DNA of 64,000 bases from Pedobacter alluvionis (GTDB lineage Bacteria; Bacteroidota; Bacteroidia; Sphingobacteriales; Sphingobacteriaceae): NCBI RefSeq assembly GCF_003664035.1, contig NZ_RCCK01000010.1:620001-684000 (forward strand), given 5' to 3'. The notes beneath the pieces were generated by a model. It ran no database searches, had not been told where the DNA came from, and worked only from the letters and a program-made list of their open reading frames with translations. Below are positions 9,419 through 18,597 of this stretch, one piece after another. The position numbers and the translations under genes were made by a program. Each line of letters starts with the position of its first letter. Positions within the stretch are counted from its first letter, which is position 1.

Positions 9419-11427
9419 TACTTATTGGTTACAGGTTTACGGTTTATAATGGGTTGATTTACTTTCGGTTTGGTAGCAACGGTTTGTTTTAGTATTGCAG
9501 GTTTTATCTTTAAACTGTCTTTAACCCTTTTAAGCGAATCTGCCTTTTTTAGTTTTAAGCTATCTAATTTGGTCGGTTTAACTTTTTTTGTCTTATCGAT
9601 TAATGCAGGTAAAAGATTGGTTTCGGAGAACGCTTTAACGGTATAACCATTCGAACGTGGCTTAATGCTGTCAGTTAGATATTTTTCAACCATAAAACTC
9701 GAGATTGGCGCAGCATACGAACCTCCAAAGCCACCATTTTCTACAATCACCGCAATGGCAATTTTCGGATTATCCATTGGTGCAAAACCGATAAAAACCG
9801 AGTGGTTTTTGCCATGTGGGTTTTGTACGGTTCCGGTTTTACCACACATCACAATATTTGGGATCTGAGATTCTTTTGCTGTTCCCCACGGACTGTTTAC
9901 CGCATCGCGCATCCCATTAATTACAATCGGGAAATATTTCTCGTCTACACCTACATAGTTTTTAACTACATATTCTTTTTTTACTACATTTTTATCGCCT
10001 ATACCTTTAATTAAGTGGGGCTTTAAATAATAGCCACGGTTGGCAATTGCCGCCATTACGTTTGCCATTTGCAATGGGGTAGAAGTAATTTCACCCTGAC
10101 CAATGGCCTGCGAAATTACGGTGGTGTAACCCCAGCGTTTACCATAAATTTTATCATAATGATCAGCCTGATAAAATATCCCTTTTTTTTCGAAAGGCAT
10201 ATCTATGCCCAGTTTCTGGCCAAAACCCCATTTGGCAATCTGTTCATGCCAGTGTGTGTAGGTTTGACGCTGGTTTTTCATGCCATTTTTGGTGATGATG
10301 TTTTGAAAAACATGGCAAAAATAGGTGTTGCAGGAACGGGCAATGCCCCTTTGCATATTAATGGTTCCGTCTATGTGTTCGCACTTTACTTTGTGATTTC
10401 CGGCCATGTAATAACCCGGACAGAAAAAGGTCGTATTTGGATCGATTGCGCCATCTTGCAATGCCACAAGGGCATCAACCGGTTTAAACGATGATCCAGG
10501 TGAATATTGTCCTGCAATAGGTCTTACAATCTGCGGACGGTAAGGGTTTGCAATCAAACTCATGTAGTTTTTACCCCAGTCTTTACCTACCAATTGGTTA
10601 GGATCGTACCCCGGGCTACTTACAAAAGCCAGAATTTCTCCGGTTGAAGGTTCGATGGCAACAATTGCACCTACTTTATTTTTCATCAGTTCTTCGCCAA
10701 GGCGCTGGATTCTGATATCTAAAGAAGAAATTAAACGATCTCCCGATACGGCATTTATATCATATTTTCCATTGGCATAACTGCCCTGGGCAATGTTTTT
10801 TGCGTCGTATAACGTATTGATCACTCCCTTTTCGCCCCTTAAAAAATCTTCATAAGAACGTTCCAGGCCACTTTTCCCGATAAAATCGCCTGGTTTATAA
10901 TATCCTTCCGATTTTTCAATATCATCAGGACTTACTTCTTTTACATAACCAAACAGCTGCCCTGCAATGCTGTCAGGATAATGCCTGATGGTTCTGTCCT
11001 GCGTTCTGAAACCCGGAAAACGGTACATAATTTCCTGTAGACGCGCGTAGCTCTGTACAGAAATCTGTCTTTCGAAAAATGTCGCCTGATAAGAAGATTG
11101 TGCTTTCGCTTTTTTTAGTTTTTTACGTACATCATCAATGGTGATTTCAAGGGCATTGGCCATTGCCAAAGTATCGAAGGGCTTAACTTCATTTGGGGTG
11201 ACCATTAAATCGTAAACAGGTTCATTCTGCACAATTACCTTCATGTTACGATCAAGGATGGCACCACGGGCCGGGTACTTGTAAATTTTACGCAATACGT
11301 TACTTTCGGCAGAGCTGAAGGCCTTGTCGCTAATGATCTGGATATAAAATAACTTCCCCAGTAAAATTAGGGCGACTACAATAAATAATCCTTGAACGAT
11401 ATATTTTCGGTTAAATAACTGATCCAT
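9418..11427 (-). CDS. mrdA: Penicillin-binding protein 2 (elongasome transpeptidase)
   Basis: This class B PBP cross-links new peptidoglycan in the elongasome. It has one N-terminal membrane anchor (about residues 10-28), a pedestal/dimerisation region and a transpeptidase domain. The active-site motif SPGSSFKP has its Ser near residue 308. The SxN motif lies in ARSCNTYFC and the KTG motif in CGKTGTVQN near 529. At 669 residues it is normal length. A lysine-rich tail (KKADSLKRVKDSLK) after the catalytic domain is a variable feature. It overlaps mreD and rodA by one base each. Confidence 0.95.
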   Translation of the reverse strand: MDQLFNRKYIVQGLFIVVALILLGKLFYIQIISDKAFSSAESNVLRKIYKYPARGAILDRNMKVIVQNEPVYDLMVTPNEVKPFDTLAMANALEITIDDVRKKLKKAKAQSSYQATFFERQISVQSYARLQEIMYRFPGFRTQDRTIRHYPDSIAGQLFGYVKEVSPDDIEKSEGYYKPGDFIGKSGLERSYEDFLRGEKGVINTLYDAKNIAQGSYANGKYDINAVSGDRLISSLDIRIQRLGEELMKNKVGAIVAIEPSTGEILAFVSSPGYDPNQLVGKDWGKNYMSLIANPYRPQIVRPIAGQYSPGSSFKPVDALVALQDGAIDPNTTFFCPGYYMAGNHKVKCEHIDGTINMQRGIARSCNTYFCHVFQNIITKNGMKNQRQTYTHWHEQIAKWGFGQKLGIDMPFEKKGIFYQADHYDKIYGKRWGYTTVISQAIGQGEITSTPLQMANVMAAIANRGYYLKPHLIKGIGDKNVVKKEYVVKNYVGVDEKYFPIVINGMRDAVNSPWGTAKESQIPNIVMCGKTGTVQNPHGKNHSVFIGFAPMDNPKIAIAVIVENGGFGGSYAAPISSFMVEKYLTDSIKPRSNGYTVKAFSETNLLPALIDKTKKVKPTKLDSLKLKKADSLKRVKDSLKIKPAILKQTVATKPKVNQPIINRKPVTNK

Positions 11428-11942
11428 TAGCGCGGTGTTCTTCTATAGAATATAAACTCTACCAATAAAATAAGAAGCAGTGTAAAGATACAACTTAAAC
11501 CGCATCTCATTAAGGTATAACCAATTTCGGTTAGCCTAAATGTTTCTAAAAAGAACAGCACCAGGTGGTGAGCAATAACGCAAAGGAAAGCATAAAGAGA
11601 AAACCACTGGAAACCCATATAACTTAACGATGGTTCCGGATCGTCAATGGCATCGCGGTTTAAACTGATAGCGATAAAAGAAATCCTTACAAAAGCCAGA
11701 ACAACACAAGCTGTGGCATGTACGCCCATGGTATCATAAAAAGCATCGAGTGTTAGTCCTGTTATAAAGGCCAGTAAATACAATAAAATATTTGGAATGC
11801 CGAATGGAAGCAAGAGCAGAAATAGCACGTAGATAAATGGTGTGGAAAGGTCGTAAAACCCCATATTCTTGAGCAAAAATATCTGCACAAAAAGTAGTAA
11901 AAACCACCTGATCACATTTACAATTATGATTCTACTATTCAT
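11427..11942 (-). CDS. mreD: Rod shape-determining protein MreD
   Basis: This is a small polytopic membrane component of the elongasome that links MreC to the synthases. The 171 residues form about five hydrophobic segments with short loops, and GLTLDAFYDTMGVHA is a typical MreD loop. Sequence conservation is low in this family, so the call rests on its place between mreC (8-base overlap) and mrdA (1-base overlap) as well as the hydrophobic pattern. Confidence 0.88.
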   Translation of the reverse strand: MNSRIIIVNVIRWFLLLFVQIFLLKNMGFYDLSTPFIYVLFLLLLPFGIPNILLYLLAFITGLTLDAFYDTMGVHATACVVLAFVRISFIAISLNRDAIDDPEPSLSYMGFQWFSLYAFLCVIAHHLVLFFLETFRLTEIGYTLMRCGLSCIFTLLLILLVEFIFYRRTPR

Positions 11943-12774
11943 TCGGTTTAGCGATGCTTTCTAAAGCTTTTTGCTCATCAGCCTTTTTATCTTTAACCAC
12001 ATATACATATTGTAATGTGCTAAAGTCAGTAAATAAATTTAATTCTGCGGATAAGAAATTATCATTCGTGGCCACATTTGCCTTGCTGATCCTACCGACC
12101 AAAATCCCCGCAGGGAATGAGCCATAACCAGAAGTAATCACACTATCGCCAACATACATTTTAATGTGGTTGGGTACCTCTTTCACAAATGCCTTTTTAA
12201 TATCGAAATTTCCGTCGCCCCAAACCAATGAGCCAAGCGCATTATTCTTTTTCAAGGTCACACTAATTTTGGTGTCTTTATGTAGTAATGACTGGATGGT
12301 GGCTAAATGTGCAGAAACATCACGGATAAAACCCACTACTCCGCGTTGAGGCGCAATAACAGCCATACCACTTTTAATCCCGTCAACTGTACCTTTATTA
12401 ATGGTCATGATGTTATTGCGCAAAGTGATCGAATTTTTAATCACCTTGGCTGCCAGATAAGTGTATTGTTGATTGGTAATCGTATCTACCACTTTAACAT
12501 CTTTAGCCGTATCTACCGTAGTTAATCCCAGTAACTGGCTCTTAAGCTTAGCGTTTTCGGCTGCAAGGCTATCATTAACCATACCCAGATTTAAATATCG
12601 TTTAAAAATATTTAACCTGTCGTACGCCGTTCCAATTACCTCATTGCTTGAGTTTAAGGTTACACTCCGCTGATAAGCGTTGTTTTTAACCGTTAGATAG
12701 ATACCAACGATAAAAAAAATGATAAATAAGAAAAATGCGTTGTATCTGCTGATGAAAATCCAAAGGTTACGCAT
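11935..12774 (-). CDS. mreC: Rod shape-determining protein MreC
   Basis: MreC is a bitopic scaffold that activates PBP2-RodA. The 279 residues contain a membrane segment at about 12-30, then a coiled-coil stretch (about 65-85, NDSLAAENAKLKSQL). The periplasmic beta domains carry the family segments GTVDGIKSGMAVIAPQRGVVG and SVITSGYGSFPAGI. It follows mreB after an 84-base gap that contains a word-array hairpin, so mreB and the rest may be expressed at different levels. Confidence 0.93.
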   Translation of the reverse strand: MRNLWIFISRYNAFFLFIIFFIVGIYLTVKNNAYQRSVTLNSSNEVIGTAYDRLNIFKRYLNLGMVNDSLAAENAKLKSQLLGLTTVDTAKDVKVVDTITNQQYTYLAAKVIKNSITLRNNIMTINKGTVDGIKSGMAVIAPQRGVVGFIRDVSAHLATIQSLLHKDTKISVTLKKNNALGSLVWGDGNFDIKKAFVKEVPNHIKMYVGDSVITSGYGSFPAGILVGRISKANVATNDNFLSAELNLFTDFSTLQYVYVVKDKKADEQKALESIAKPNE

Positions 12775-12781
12775 TGCTCAT

Positions 12782-12852
12782 GAGATATGAGATACGAGAT
12801 GTGAGATATGAGTTTGATAATTAGTCTCAAATCTCATATCTCACATCTCAAA
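12782..12852. repeat. Word-array hairpin (GAGATATGA words)
   Basis: The left arm is built of GAGAT-A/G-T/C-GA words (TGAGATATGAGATACGAGAT) and the right arm of their complements (CTCATATCTCACATCTCA). It fills the mreB-mreC gap and would fold in the mRNA. Confidence 0.7.
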
Positions 12853-12858
12853 TCCAGG

Positions 12859-13881
12859 TTATTGCATTAAGAATTTATATCCGCCAATATTTTTAAGGGC
12901 GATGCCAGTGCCACGAACTACTGCACGAAGTGGATCTTCTGCAACGTGAACAGGTAATTTAGTTTTAGCAGCTACACGTTTGTCTAATCCTCTTAATAAA
13001 GCACCACCACCGGTTAAATAAATACCTGTTTGGTAAATATCTGCCGAAAGCTCCGGAGGAGTAATCTCTAAAGCTTTTAAAATCGCTTCTTCAATTTTAG
13101 AGATCGATTTATCTAAACAGTGTGCAATTTCGGTATAAGAAACGGTGATCTGTTTTGGTACACCCGTCATTAAATCACGACCCTGAACCGCGAAATCGGC
13201 AGGAGCATCCTGCAATTCAGGTAAAGCTGCACCAACTTCAATTTTAATTTTTTCAGCAGTACGGTCGCCAATCATAATGTTGTGTTGACGGCGGATGTAG
13301 TTTACAATGTCAGAGTCGAAATTATCTCCCGCAACGCGGATAGACTGATCGCAAACAATACCTGACAAAGCGATAACCGCAATTTCAGTAGTACCACCAC
13401 CTATATCGATAATCATGTTACCCATTGGCTCTTCCACGTCAATCCCGATCCCTACAGCAGCAGCCATCGGCTCATGGATCAGGTATACTTCTTTTGCTCC
13501 GGCAATCTCTGCAGAGTCGCGTACCGCACGTTTTTCTACTTCAGTAATACCAGATGGGATGCAGATTACCATACGTAAAGAAGGAAACATCCAACCTTTA
13601 CCACCGTTAAGCATACGGATCATTCCTTTAATCATTGCCTCAGCAGCATTGAAATCGGCAATTACTCCATCTTTTAGTGGCCGTACGGTTTTAATATTAT
13701 CGTGGGTTTTACCCTCCATTTGCATTGCCTGACGACCTATAGCAATGACTTTGTTTGTAGTACGATCGAAAGCAACGATAGATGGTTCATCTACAACTAC
13801 TTTGTCGTTATGTATAATCAGGGTATTCGCAGTGCCTAAATCGATGGCAACTTCTTGCGTAAACCAGTTAAATAATCCCAT
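12859..13881 (-). CDS. mreB: Actin-like cell-shape protein MreB
   Basis: MreB forms membrane-bound filaments that orient side-wall synthesis. The 340-residue protein has the actin/Hsp70-type phosphate 1 motif AIDLGTANTLI at residues 12-22, phosphate 2 IDIGGGTTEIAV near 160 and the adenosine motif YLTGGGALLRGL near 288. The amphipathic N-terminal MGLFNWF probably contacts the membrane. It is the first gene of the rod-shape operon. Confidence 0.97.
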   Translation of the reverse strand: MGLFNWFTQEVAIDLGTANTLIIHNDKVVVDEPSIVAFDRTTNKVIAIGRQAMQMEGKTHDNIKTVRPLKDGVIADFNAAEAMIKGMIRMLNGGKGWMFPSLRMVICIPSGITEVEKRAVRDSAEIAGAKEVYLIHEPMAAAVGIGIDVEEPMGNMIIDIGGGTTEIAVIALSGIVCDQSIRVAGDNFDSDIVNYIRRQHNIMIGDRTAEKIKIEVGAALPELQDAPADFAVQGRDLMTGVPKQITVSYTEIAHCLDKSISKIEEAILKALEITPPELSADIYQTGIYLTGGGALLRGLDKRVAAKTKLPVHVAEDPLRAVVRGTGIALKNIGGYKFLMQ

Positions 13882-13907
13882 GTATAAGGTATGTTTTCTT
13901 TATTTTA

Positions 13908-13915
13908 TCAAATCT
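13908..13915 (-). promoter_or_regulatory. Probable mreB promoter -7 element
   Basis: On the minus strand this reads TAGATTTG, a full match to TAnnTTTG, 27 bases before the mreB start. No clear TTG element is seen about 20 bases further upstream. Confidence 0.5.
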
Positions 13916-14016
13916 ATACTATTCCTAATGTAAAAATAGCTTTTTTATTGTTTTAAGTTTTATTTTCTTCAGTTATTAAATTGTTTTTAAGGCAATTAAA
14001 ATGTTTGGAAAATAAA

Positions 14017-14113
14017 AAGCTAAAAGACCAAAGCTAAAAGACTAAAGTTTTTAAGTCATTAGGCTTTATCAGGATCTTCGCTTTAAGCTTTAGTCTTTCG
14101 GCTTTAAGCTCAA
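14017..14113. repeat. Word-array hairpin (GACTAAAG words)
   Basis: The left arm repeats AAAGCTAAAAGACTAAAG (14030-14047) and the right arm repeats its complement as CTTTAAGCTTTAGTCTTTCG (14081-14100). It sits directly behind the purH stop. The same word family recurs at 42242-42430 and 42681-42760. The rest of 13882-14114 is AT-rich spacer. Confidence 0.65.
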
Positions 14114-14114
14114 A

Positions 14115-15641
14115 CTAGTGTTTAAAGTGTCTTATTCCAGTGGTTACCATGGCAATACCTTTTTCGTTTGCTTTTGCAACAGAATCGGCATCTTTAATCG
14201 ATCCGCCTGGTTGCAAAACAGCCGTAATTCCGGCTTCGGCAGCAATTTCAACACAATCAGGGAAAGGGAAGAAAGCATCAGAAGCCATTGCAGCACCTTT
14301 AACGCTGAAACCAAATGAAGCAGCCTTTTCAATTGCTTGTCTTAAGGCATCAACACGTGAGGTTTGGCCAACACCACTTGCTATTAAAACATCATCCTTA
14401 ACTAAAACAATGGTATTCGACTTAGTATGTTTTACAATTTTGTTGGCAAAGAACAAATCTTTTAGCTCTTGTGCTGTTGGTGCTTTATCGGTAACGGTTG
14501 TCATTTGCTCCGGACCTTCGATGATTAAATCTTTATCCTGCTCAATTACACCATTTAATAATGTTTTAAATTGTTTTTTACTCAATTCAACCTCATTGCG
14601 TTGTAAAATAACGCGGTTTTTCTTTTTGCTGAACAGCTCAACTGCTTCTGGCTGGTAAGAAGGAGCAATCAGCACCTCAAAAAACAAGTTATTAATTTCT
14701 TGTGCAGTCTCAAGGTCAACTTCCACATTGGTAATCAGTACGCCACCGAAAGCTGAAACAGGATCGCAGGCTAAAGCATCAACCCAGGCTTGTTTAACGG
14801 TAGGGCGTGAGGCAATACCACAAGCATTGGTGTGTTTTAATATCGCAAAAGTTGGATCTTCAAATTCATCGATTAAAGCAACAGCCGCGTCCACATCAAC
14901 CAGGTTGTTATAAGAAAGCTCTTTACCGTTAAGTTTGGTAAACATGGCATCTAAATCGCCATAAAATACACCTCCCTGATGCGGGTTTTCACCATAACGT
15001 AAAGTTTTAGCTTCAGTTACACTTTGTTTAAAAACATCAAGTGGCTCTTCAGTATTGAAATAATTGAAAATTGCAGTATCGTAATGAGAAGAAGTATGGA
15101 AAGCCGTTTTAGCAAATGTTTTACGCTGTGCTAAAGTAGTTTCGCCATTTTGTTCTGCCAATTGCGCTTCTAAAGTAGGATAGTCGTTTTTTGAGGCGAT
15201 AATCACAACATCGTTGAAGTTTTTAGCAGCGGCACGGATTAAGGAAATACCACCGATGTCTATTTTCTCAATAATTTCTTCTGGTGTTCCGCCTGCTTTT
15301 ACAGTTTCTTCAAAAGGATATAAGTCAACAATAACCAGGTCAATCTCCGGAATTTCATATTCAGCAATCTGCTCCTGGTCGCCAGCCAATGCTCTACGGT
15401 TTAAAATTCCGCCGAATACTTTTGGGTGTAAGGTTTTAACACGTCCGCCTAAAATAGATGGATAACCAGTTAAATCTTCAACCGCCGTAACAGGAAGGTT
15501 TAAATCTTTGATGAATTGTTCTGTTCCACCGGTAGAAAATAATTGTACACCTTGAGCGGCTAACAATTTTACCAATGGCTCCAAACCATCTTTATAATAT
15601 ACTGAGATTAAAGCGTTTTTGATTTTAATGGATTGACTCAT
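14115..15641 (-). CDS. purH: Bifunctional AICAR transformylase/IMP cyclohydrolase
   Basis: PurH carries out the last two steps of IMP synthesis. The N-terminal MGS-like cyclohydrolase domain (about 1-150) shows STGGTEQFIKDLNLPV and HPKVFGGIL. The C-terminal transformylase has the catalytic KHTNACG segment and ends SDAFFPFPDCVE...QPGGSIKD. A longer in-frame start exists at 15665, but a TACCTTTG -7 box at 15663-15670 overlaps it. The Met at 15641 (MSQSIKIKNALISV) is therefore chosen, giving 508 residues, which is the usual length. purN lies 170 bases upstream in the same direction. Confidence 0.96.
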   Translation of the reverse strand: MSQSIKIKNALISVYYKDGLEPLVKLLAAQGVQLFSTGGTEQFIKDLNLPVTAVEDLTGYPSILGGRVKTLHPKVFGGILNRRALAGDQEQIAEYEIPEIDLVIVDLYPFEETVKAGGTPEEIIEKIDIGGISLIRAAAKNFNDVVIIASKNDYPTLEAQLAEQNGETTLAQRKTFAKTAFHTSSHYDTAIFNYFNTEEPLDVFKQSVTEAKTLRYGENPHQGGVFYGDLDAMFTKLNGKELSYNNLVDVDAAVALIDEFEDPTFAILKHTNACGIASRPTVKQAWVDALACDPVSAFGGVLITNVEVDLETAQEINNLFFEVLIAPSYQPEAVELFSKKKNRVILQRNEVELSKKQFKTLLNGVIEQDKDLIIEGPEQMTTVTDKAPTAQELKDLFFANKIVKHTKSNTIVLVKDDVLIASGVGQTSRVDALRQAIEKAASFGFSVKGAAMASDAFFPFPDCVEIAAEAGITAVLQPGGSIKDADSVAKANEKGIAMVTTGIRHFKH

Positions 15642-15662
15642 TCGACTGAAAATTTTGAGCCG

Positions 15663-15670
15663 CAAAGGTA
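15663..15670 (-). promoter_or_regulatory. purH promoter -7 element
   Basis: The minus strand reads TACCTTTG, matching TAnnTTTG. It implies a very short leader and fixes the purH start at 15641 rather than 15665. Confidence 0.6.
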
Positions 15671-15810
15671 GTAAAACAGGATTGTTTTTTAATGAGATTT
15701 ACCGATCAATATTAAATTTTATTCCGCTATATATAATAAGGTAGCGTTGCCAGTCAGGTTAACTATGCTAAAGTTTATTTTAATAGCCTTATTAATCTGC
15801 GGCGAATCAT

Positions 15811-16389
15811 TTATTTGCTGATCTTTTTAACAATGGTTTCTACCACACGAGGATAATGCTGGTGCTCAAGTTGCTGTCCTTTAAACTTTACCATTTCCAG
15901 GTTGTCGTTTTTGTCTATTCTGTAGCGGGCCTGGTAAATGTATTCACCTTCATCATAGCTTTCATTCACGTAATGAATGGTGATTCCGCCTTCGGTTTCG
16001 CCTGCAGCCATCACGGCATGGTGTACATGATCTCCGTACATGCCCTTTCCGCCAAATTTTGGAAGGATAGCAGGGTGGATGTTTACAATTCTGCCCGGGT
16101 AGGCGTGGATCAGGCTTTTAGGGATCAGCCAAAGGAATCCGGCCAGTACAATAAAATCAATTTCAAGATTTTTAAGCAGGTCTACTACCTCATCTGTGTG
16201 GTAGAACTCATTCCTGTCGAAAATATGAGTGGGGATTTCGAAATTATCAGCTCTCTGTAATACATACGCATCGGCATTGTTGGTCAATACCAAAGATATT
16301 TCTATTTCATTACTCCGCTTAAAATGCTCCATCAGCTTTTGGGCATTAGAGCCGGAACCTGATGCAAAGATGGCTATTCTTTTTTTCAC
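15811..16389 (-). CDS. purN: Phosphoribosylglycinamide formyltransferase
   Basis: PurN transfers a formyl group from 10-formyl-THF to GAR in purine synthesis. The 192 residues show the phosphate-binding loop IFASGSGSNAQKL at 7-19. The folate/catalytic region has VLAGFLWLIP and VNIHPAILPKFGGKG, with the catalytic Asn-His-Asp set represented by N104/H106 and the later ESYDEGEYI. The neighbour purH belongs to the same pathway and the genes are co-directional. Confidence 0.95.
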   Translation of the reverse strand: MKKRIAIFASGSGSNAQKLMEHFKRSNEIEISLVLTNNADAYVLQRADNFEIPTHIFDRNEFYHTDEVVDLLKNLEIDFIVLAGFLWLIPKSLIHAYPGRIVNIHPAILPKFGGKGMYGDHVHHAVMAAGETEGGITIHYVNESYDEGEYIYQARYRIDKNDNLEMVKFKGQQLEHQHYPRVVETIVKKISK

Positions 16390-16550
16390 TCAAAATCGTT
16401 TTGCCCAAAAATAGTATTTTTAAGACTGTTTTCTCTATCGAAAAGAATTTTTATTCATTTATGTTAAAGTATTATTAATGAATAATTTTAATGTATTTTT
16501 GCTGTTCGGAAATAGGGTTCAATTTTAATGAAAAAAAAGTTGAAAGTGTT

Positions 16551-16581
16551 TTGTAATTTAAAAACATTAATCCTATATTTG
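16551..16581 (+). promoter_or_regulatory. rpsT promoter (TTG-N20-TATATTTG)
   Basis: TTG at 16551-16553, a 20-base spacer and TATATTTG at 16574-16581 give a textbook Bacteroidota housekeeping promoter, 50 bases before rpsT. Confidence 0.8.
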
Positions 16582-16630
16582 CAACCCGAATTATAGGAAA
16601 CGAATAAGAAAAATAAAAGGCTAAATAGAA

Positions 16631-16885
16631 ATGGCAAATCATAAATCTTCATTAAAAAGAATTAGAGCAAACGCAACAAAACGTTTACGTAACAGATATC
16701 AGGCAAAAACTACACGTACCTTTATTAAAAGATTACGTGCTGCAGAAGATAAAAAATCTGCATCTGATTTATTGCCAAAAGTAATCTCTATGTTAGATCG
16801 TTTAGCTAAAAAGAATATTATCCACAAAAACAAAGCGGCTAATAACAAATCAAAATTAACGAAATTCGTTAATGGTTTAAAATAA
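16631..16885 (+). CDS. rpsT: 30S ribosomal protein S20
   Basis: S20 binds the 5' and 3' minor domains of 16S rRNA during small-subunit assembly. The 84 residues are strongly basic and begin MANHKSSLKRIR, the family hallmark, followed by RNRYQAKTTRTFIKRL and a C-terminal lysine-rich helix with NKSKLTKFVN. It is a single-gene transcript: its own promoter lies upstream and a terminator follows 24 bases after the stop. Confidence 0.97.
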   Translation: MANHKSSLKRIRANATKRLRNRYQAKTTRTFIKRLRAAEDKKSASDLLPKVISMLDRLAKKNIIHKNKAANNKSKLTKFVNGLK

Positions 16886-16908
16886 GCCAATTTTTTTACG
16901 ATATTAAG

Positions 16909-16941
16909 GCATCCTAACCAAAAGTTAGGATGCTTTTTTTT
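16909..16941 (+). terminator. Rho-independent terminator after rpsT
   Basis: A perfect 10-bp stem, GCATCCTAAC with GTTAGGATGC, is followed by eight T residues. Confidence 0.9.
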
Positions 16942-16951
16942 GTCTAAAAAA

Positions 16952-17650
16952 ATGAAGAATTACGAACAGAAAGTAGGGATAAAGTTATGGGCTGAAGAAG
17001 ATCGGCCACGCGAAAAACTTTTATTGCATGGCCGAAGACATTTAACAGATGCCGAACTGATTGCTATTTTAATTGGCTCTGGAAGTAAAAATGAAACCGC
17101 TGTCGACTTAAGTAAAAAGATTTTGTCGTTTTACGATCACAATTTAACAAAACTGGGAAAAGCTTCTATTCTGGATCTTTCCAGGTTTAAAGGTATTGGA
17201 GAAGCCAAAGCACTAACTATTATTGCCGCTTTAGAGCTAGGTTTGCGGCGAAAGGAAACCACAGAAGAGGTGATTACACATGTAACTACTTCTAACGATG
17301 TTTATAAATATTTACATCAAACCTTTGCTAATCTCAATCATGAAGAGTTCTGGATATTACTGCTAAACAGGTCTAACCGGGTAATCGGTAAATTTTTGAT
17401 CAGTAAAGGCGGGCAGGCAGGTACAGTAGCCGATCCGAAAATTATTTTTAAAACAGCTTTAGAAAACAATGCGGCAAATGTTGTTTTGGCACATAACCAT
17501 CCTTCAGGAAATTTAAAGCCCAGCGAAAGCGACGATAAGTTAACCAGGGATATGGTTGCTTCAGGGAATTTGCTTAGTTTGTATGTGGTTGATCATCTGA
17601 TTTTTGCCAATAACCGTTACTATAGTTATCGGGATGAAGATTTAATTTAA
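16952..17650 (+). CDS. radC: RadC-family JAB domain protein
   Basis: The N-terminal part (about 20-100) contains a UvrC-like helix-hairpin-helix region (SRFKGIGEAKALTIIAALEL). The C-terminal JAMM metal-binding domain has the conserved Glu in HEEFW and the motif HNHPSGNLKPSESD. Despite the name, a DNA-repair role is not proven for the family. A TTG start at 16940 is possible, but it overlaps the rpsT terminator T-run, so the ATG at 16952 is preferred (232 residues). Confidence 0.92.
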   Translation: MKNYEQKVGIKLWAEEDRPREKLLLHGRRHLTDAELIAILIGSGSKNETAVDLSKKILSFYDHNLTKLGKASILDLSRFKGIGEAKALTIIAALELGLRRKETTEEVITHVTTSNDVYKYLHQTFANLNHEEFWILLLNRSNRVIGKFLISKGGQAGTVADPKIIFKTALENNAANVVLAHNHPSGNLKPSESDDKLTRDMVASGNLLSLYVVDHLIFANNRYYSYRDEDLI

Positions 17651-17757
17651 AAGATATTCGGTTGTTAAAGTACAATTAACGTTAAATTAGTATAATAGCG
17701 GCTTAAAATTAAATATCACTGGTTAGCCAGCATTAATTAAATTGTGTAATTATATTT

Positions 17758-18597
17758 ATGAATACTCTAAAAATCATCCCTGTTTTTCTTTTATTAACGA
17801 TTATGGCTTTCGCTCAGGAAAAAGCGGTTCCAATTAATATTATTACGTATAATATCCGCTTAAATGTAGCATCAGATGGTGTTAACGCCTGGCCAAACCG
17901 AAAAGACAATGTAAAAGCTTTAGTGAAATTTCACGATGCAGATATTCTTTGTGTACAGGAAGCCTTGCCTGAACAGTTTGATGCGCTTTTGGAGAATTCC
18001 AATTTCGATGTGGTAGGAGTTGGTCGTGAGGATGGTAAAAGAAAGGGCGAATTTTCTGCCGTTTATTTTGATAAAGATCGCTTCACTAAAAAAGATGGCG
18101 GAACGTTTTGGTTGTCAGAAACACCAGATGTCCCTTCAAAAGGATGGGATGCCGCACTGAACCGTGTATGCAGCTGGGTTAAATTGTACGATAAGCTGAA
18201 TGCAAAAGAATTTATCGTTTTTAATACGCACTATGATCATATTGGGGTGAAAGCGAGAATTGAATCGGCTAAATTGTTGAAACAGAAAATACAGCAGATT
18301 GCACCAGCATTGCCTGTTATTTTTACCGGCGATTTAAATGTAACACCTGAAACTGAAGCCATTGCAACCATTAAATCTTTTCTCACCGATGCTAAAGAGA
18401 TTTCTGTAGAGCCACCTTATGGTCCTGCAGGTACTTTTAATGGTTTTCATTTCGATAGCGACCTGAAAGACCGGATTGATTATGTTTTTGTAAACAAAGG
18501 TTTTAAAGTGCAAAAGTTTGCTGTTTTAACCGATAGTAAGGATAAAAGGTATTATTCTGATCACTTACCTGTATTTTGCCGTTTATTCTTTAAATAA
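17758..18597 (+). CDS. Secreted endonuclease/exonuclease/phosphatase-fold hydrolase
   Basis: A signal peptide (about residues 1-19, ending MAFAQ) is followed by an EEP-superfamily domain. Visible catalytic motifs are NIITYNIR, ILCVQEAL (metal-binding Glu), VFNTHYDH, FTGDLNV, DRIDYVFV and SDHLPV (catalytic His). The superfamily includes sugar-phosphate and phospholipid headgroup phosphodiesterases as well as nucleases. The signal peptide argues for an extracytoplasmic substrate. The stop codon abuts the ATG of the Lgt-like gene, so the five genes to 21167 form one operon. That makes a lipid substrate an attractive but unproven inference. Confidence 0.85.
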   Translation: MNTLKIIPVFLLLTIMAFAQEKAVPINIITYNIRLNVASDGVNAWPNRKDNVKALVKFHDADILCVQEALPEQFDALLENSNFDVVGVGREDGKRKGEFSAVYFDKDRFTKKDGGTFWLSETPDVPSKGWDAALNRVCSWVKLYDKLNAKEFIVFNTHYDHIGVKARIESAKLLKQKIQQIAPALPVIFTGDLNVTPETEAIATIKSFLTDAKEISVEPPYGPAGTFNGFHFDSDLKDRIDYVFVNKGFKVQKFAVLTDSKDKRYYSDHLPVFCRLFFK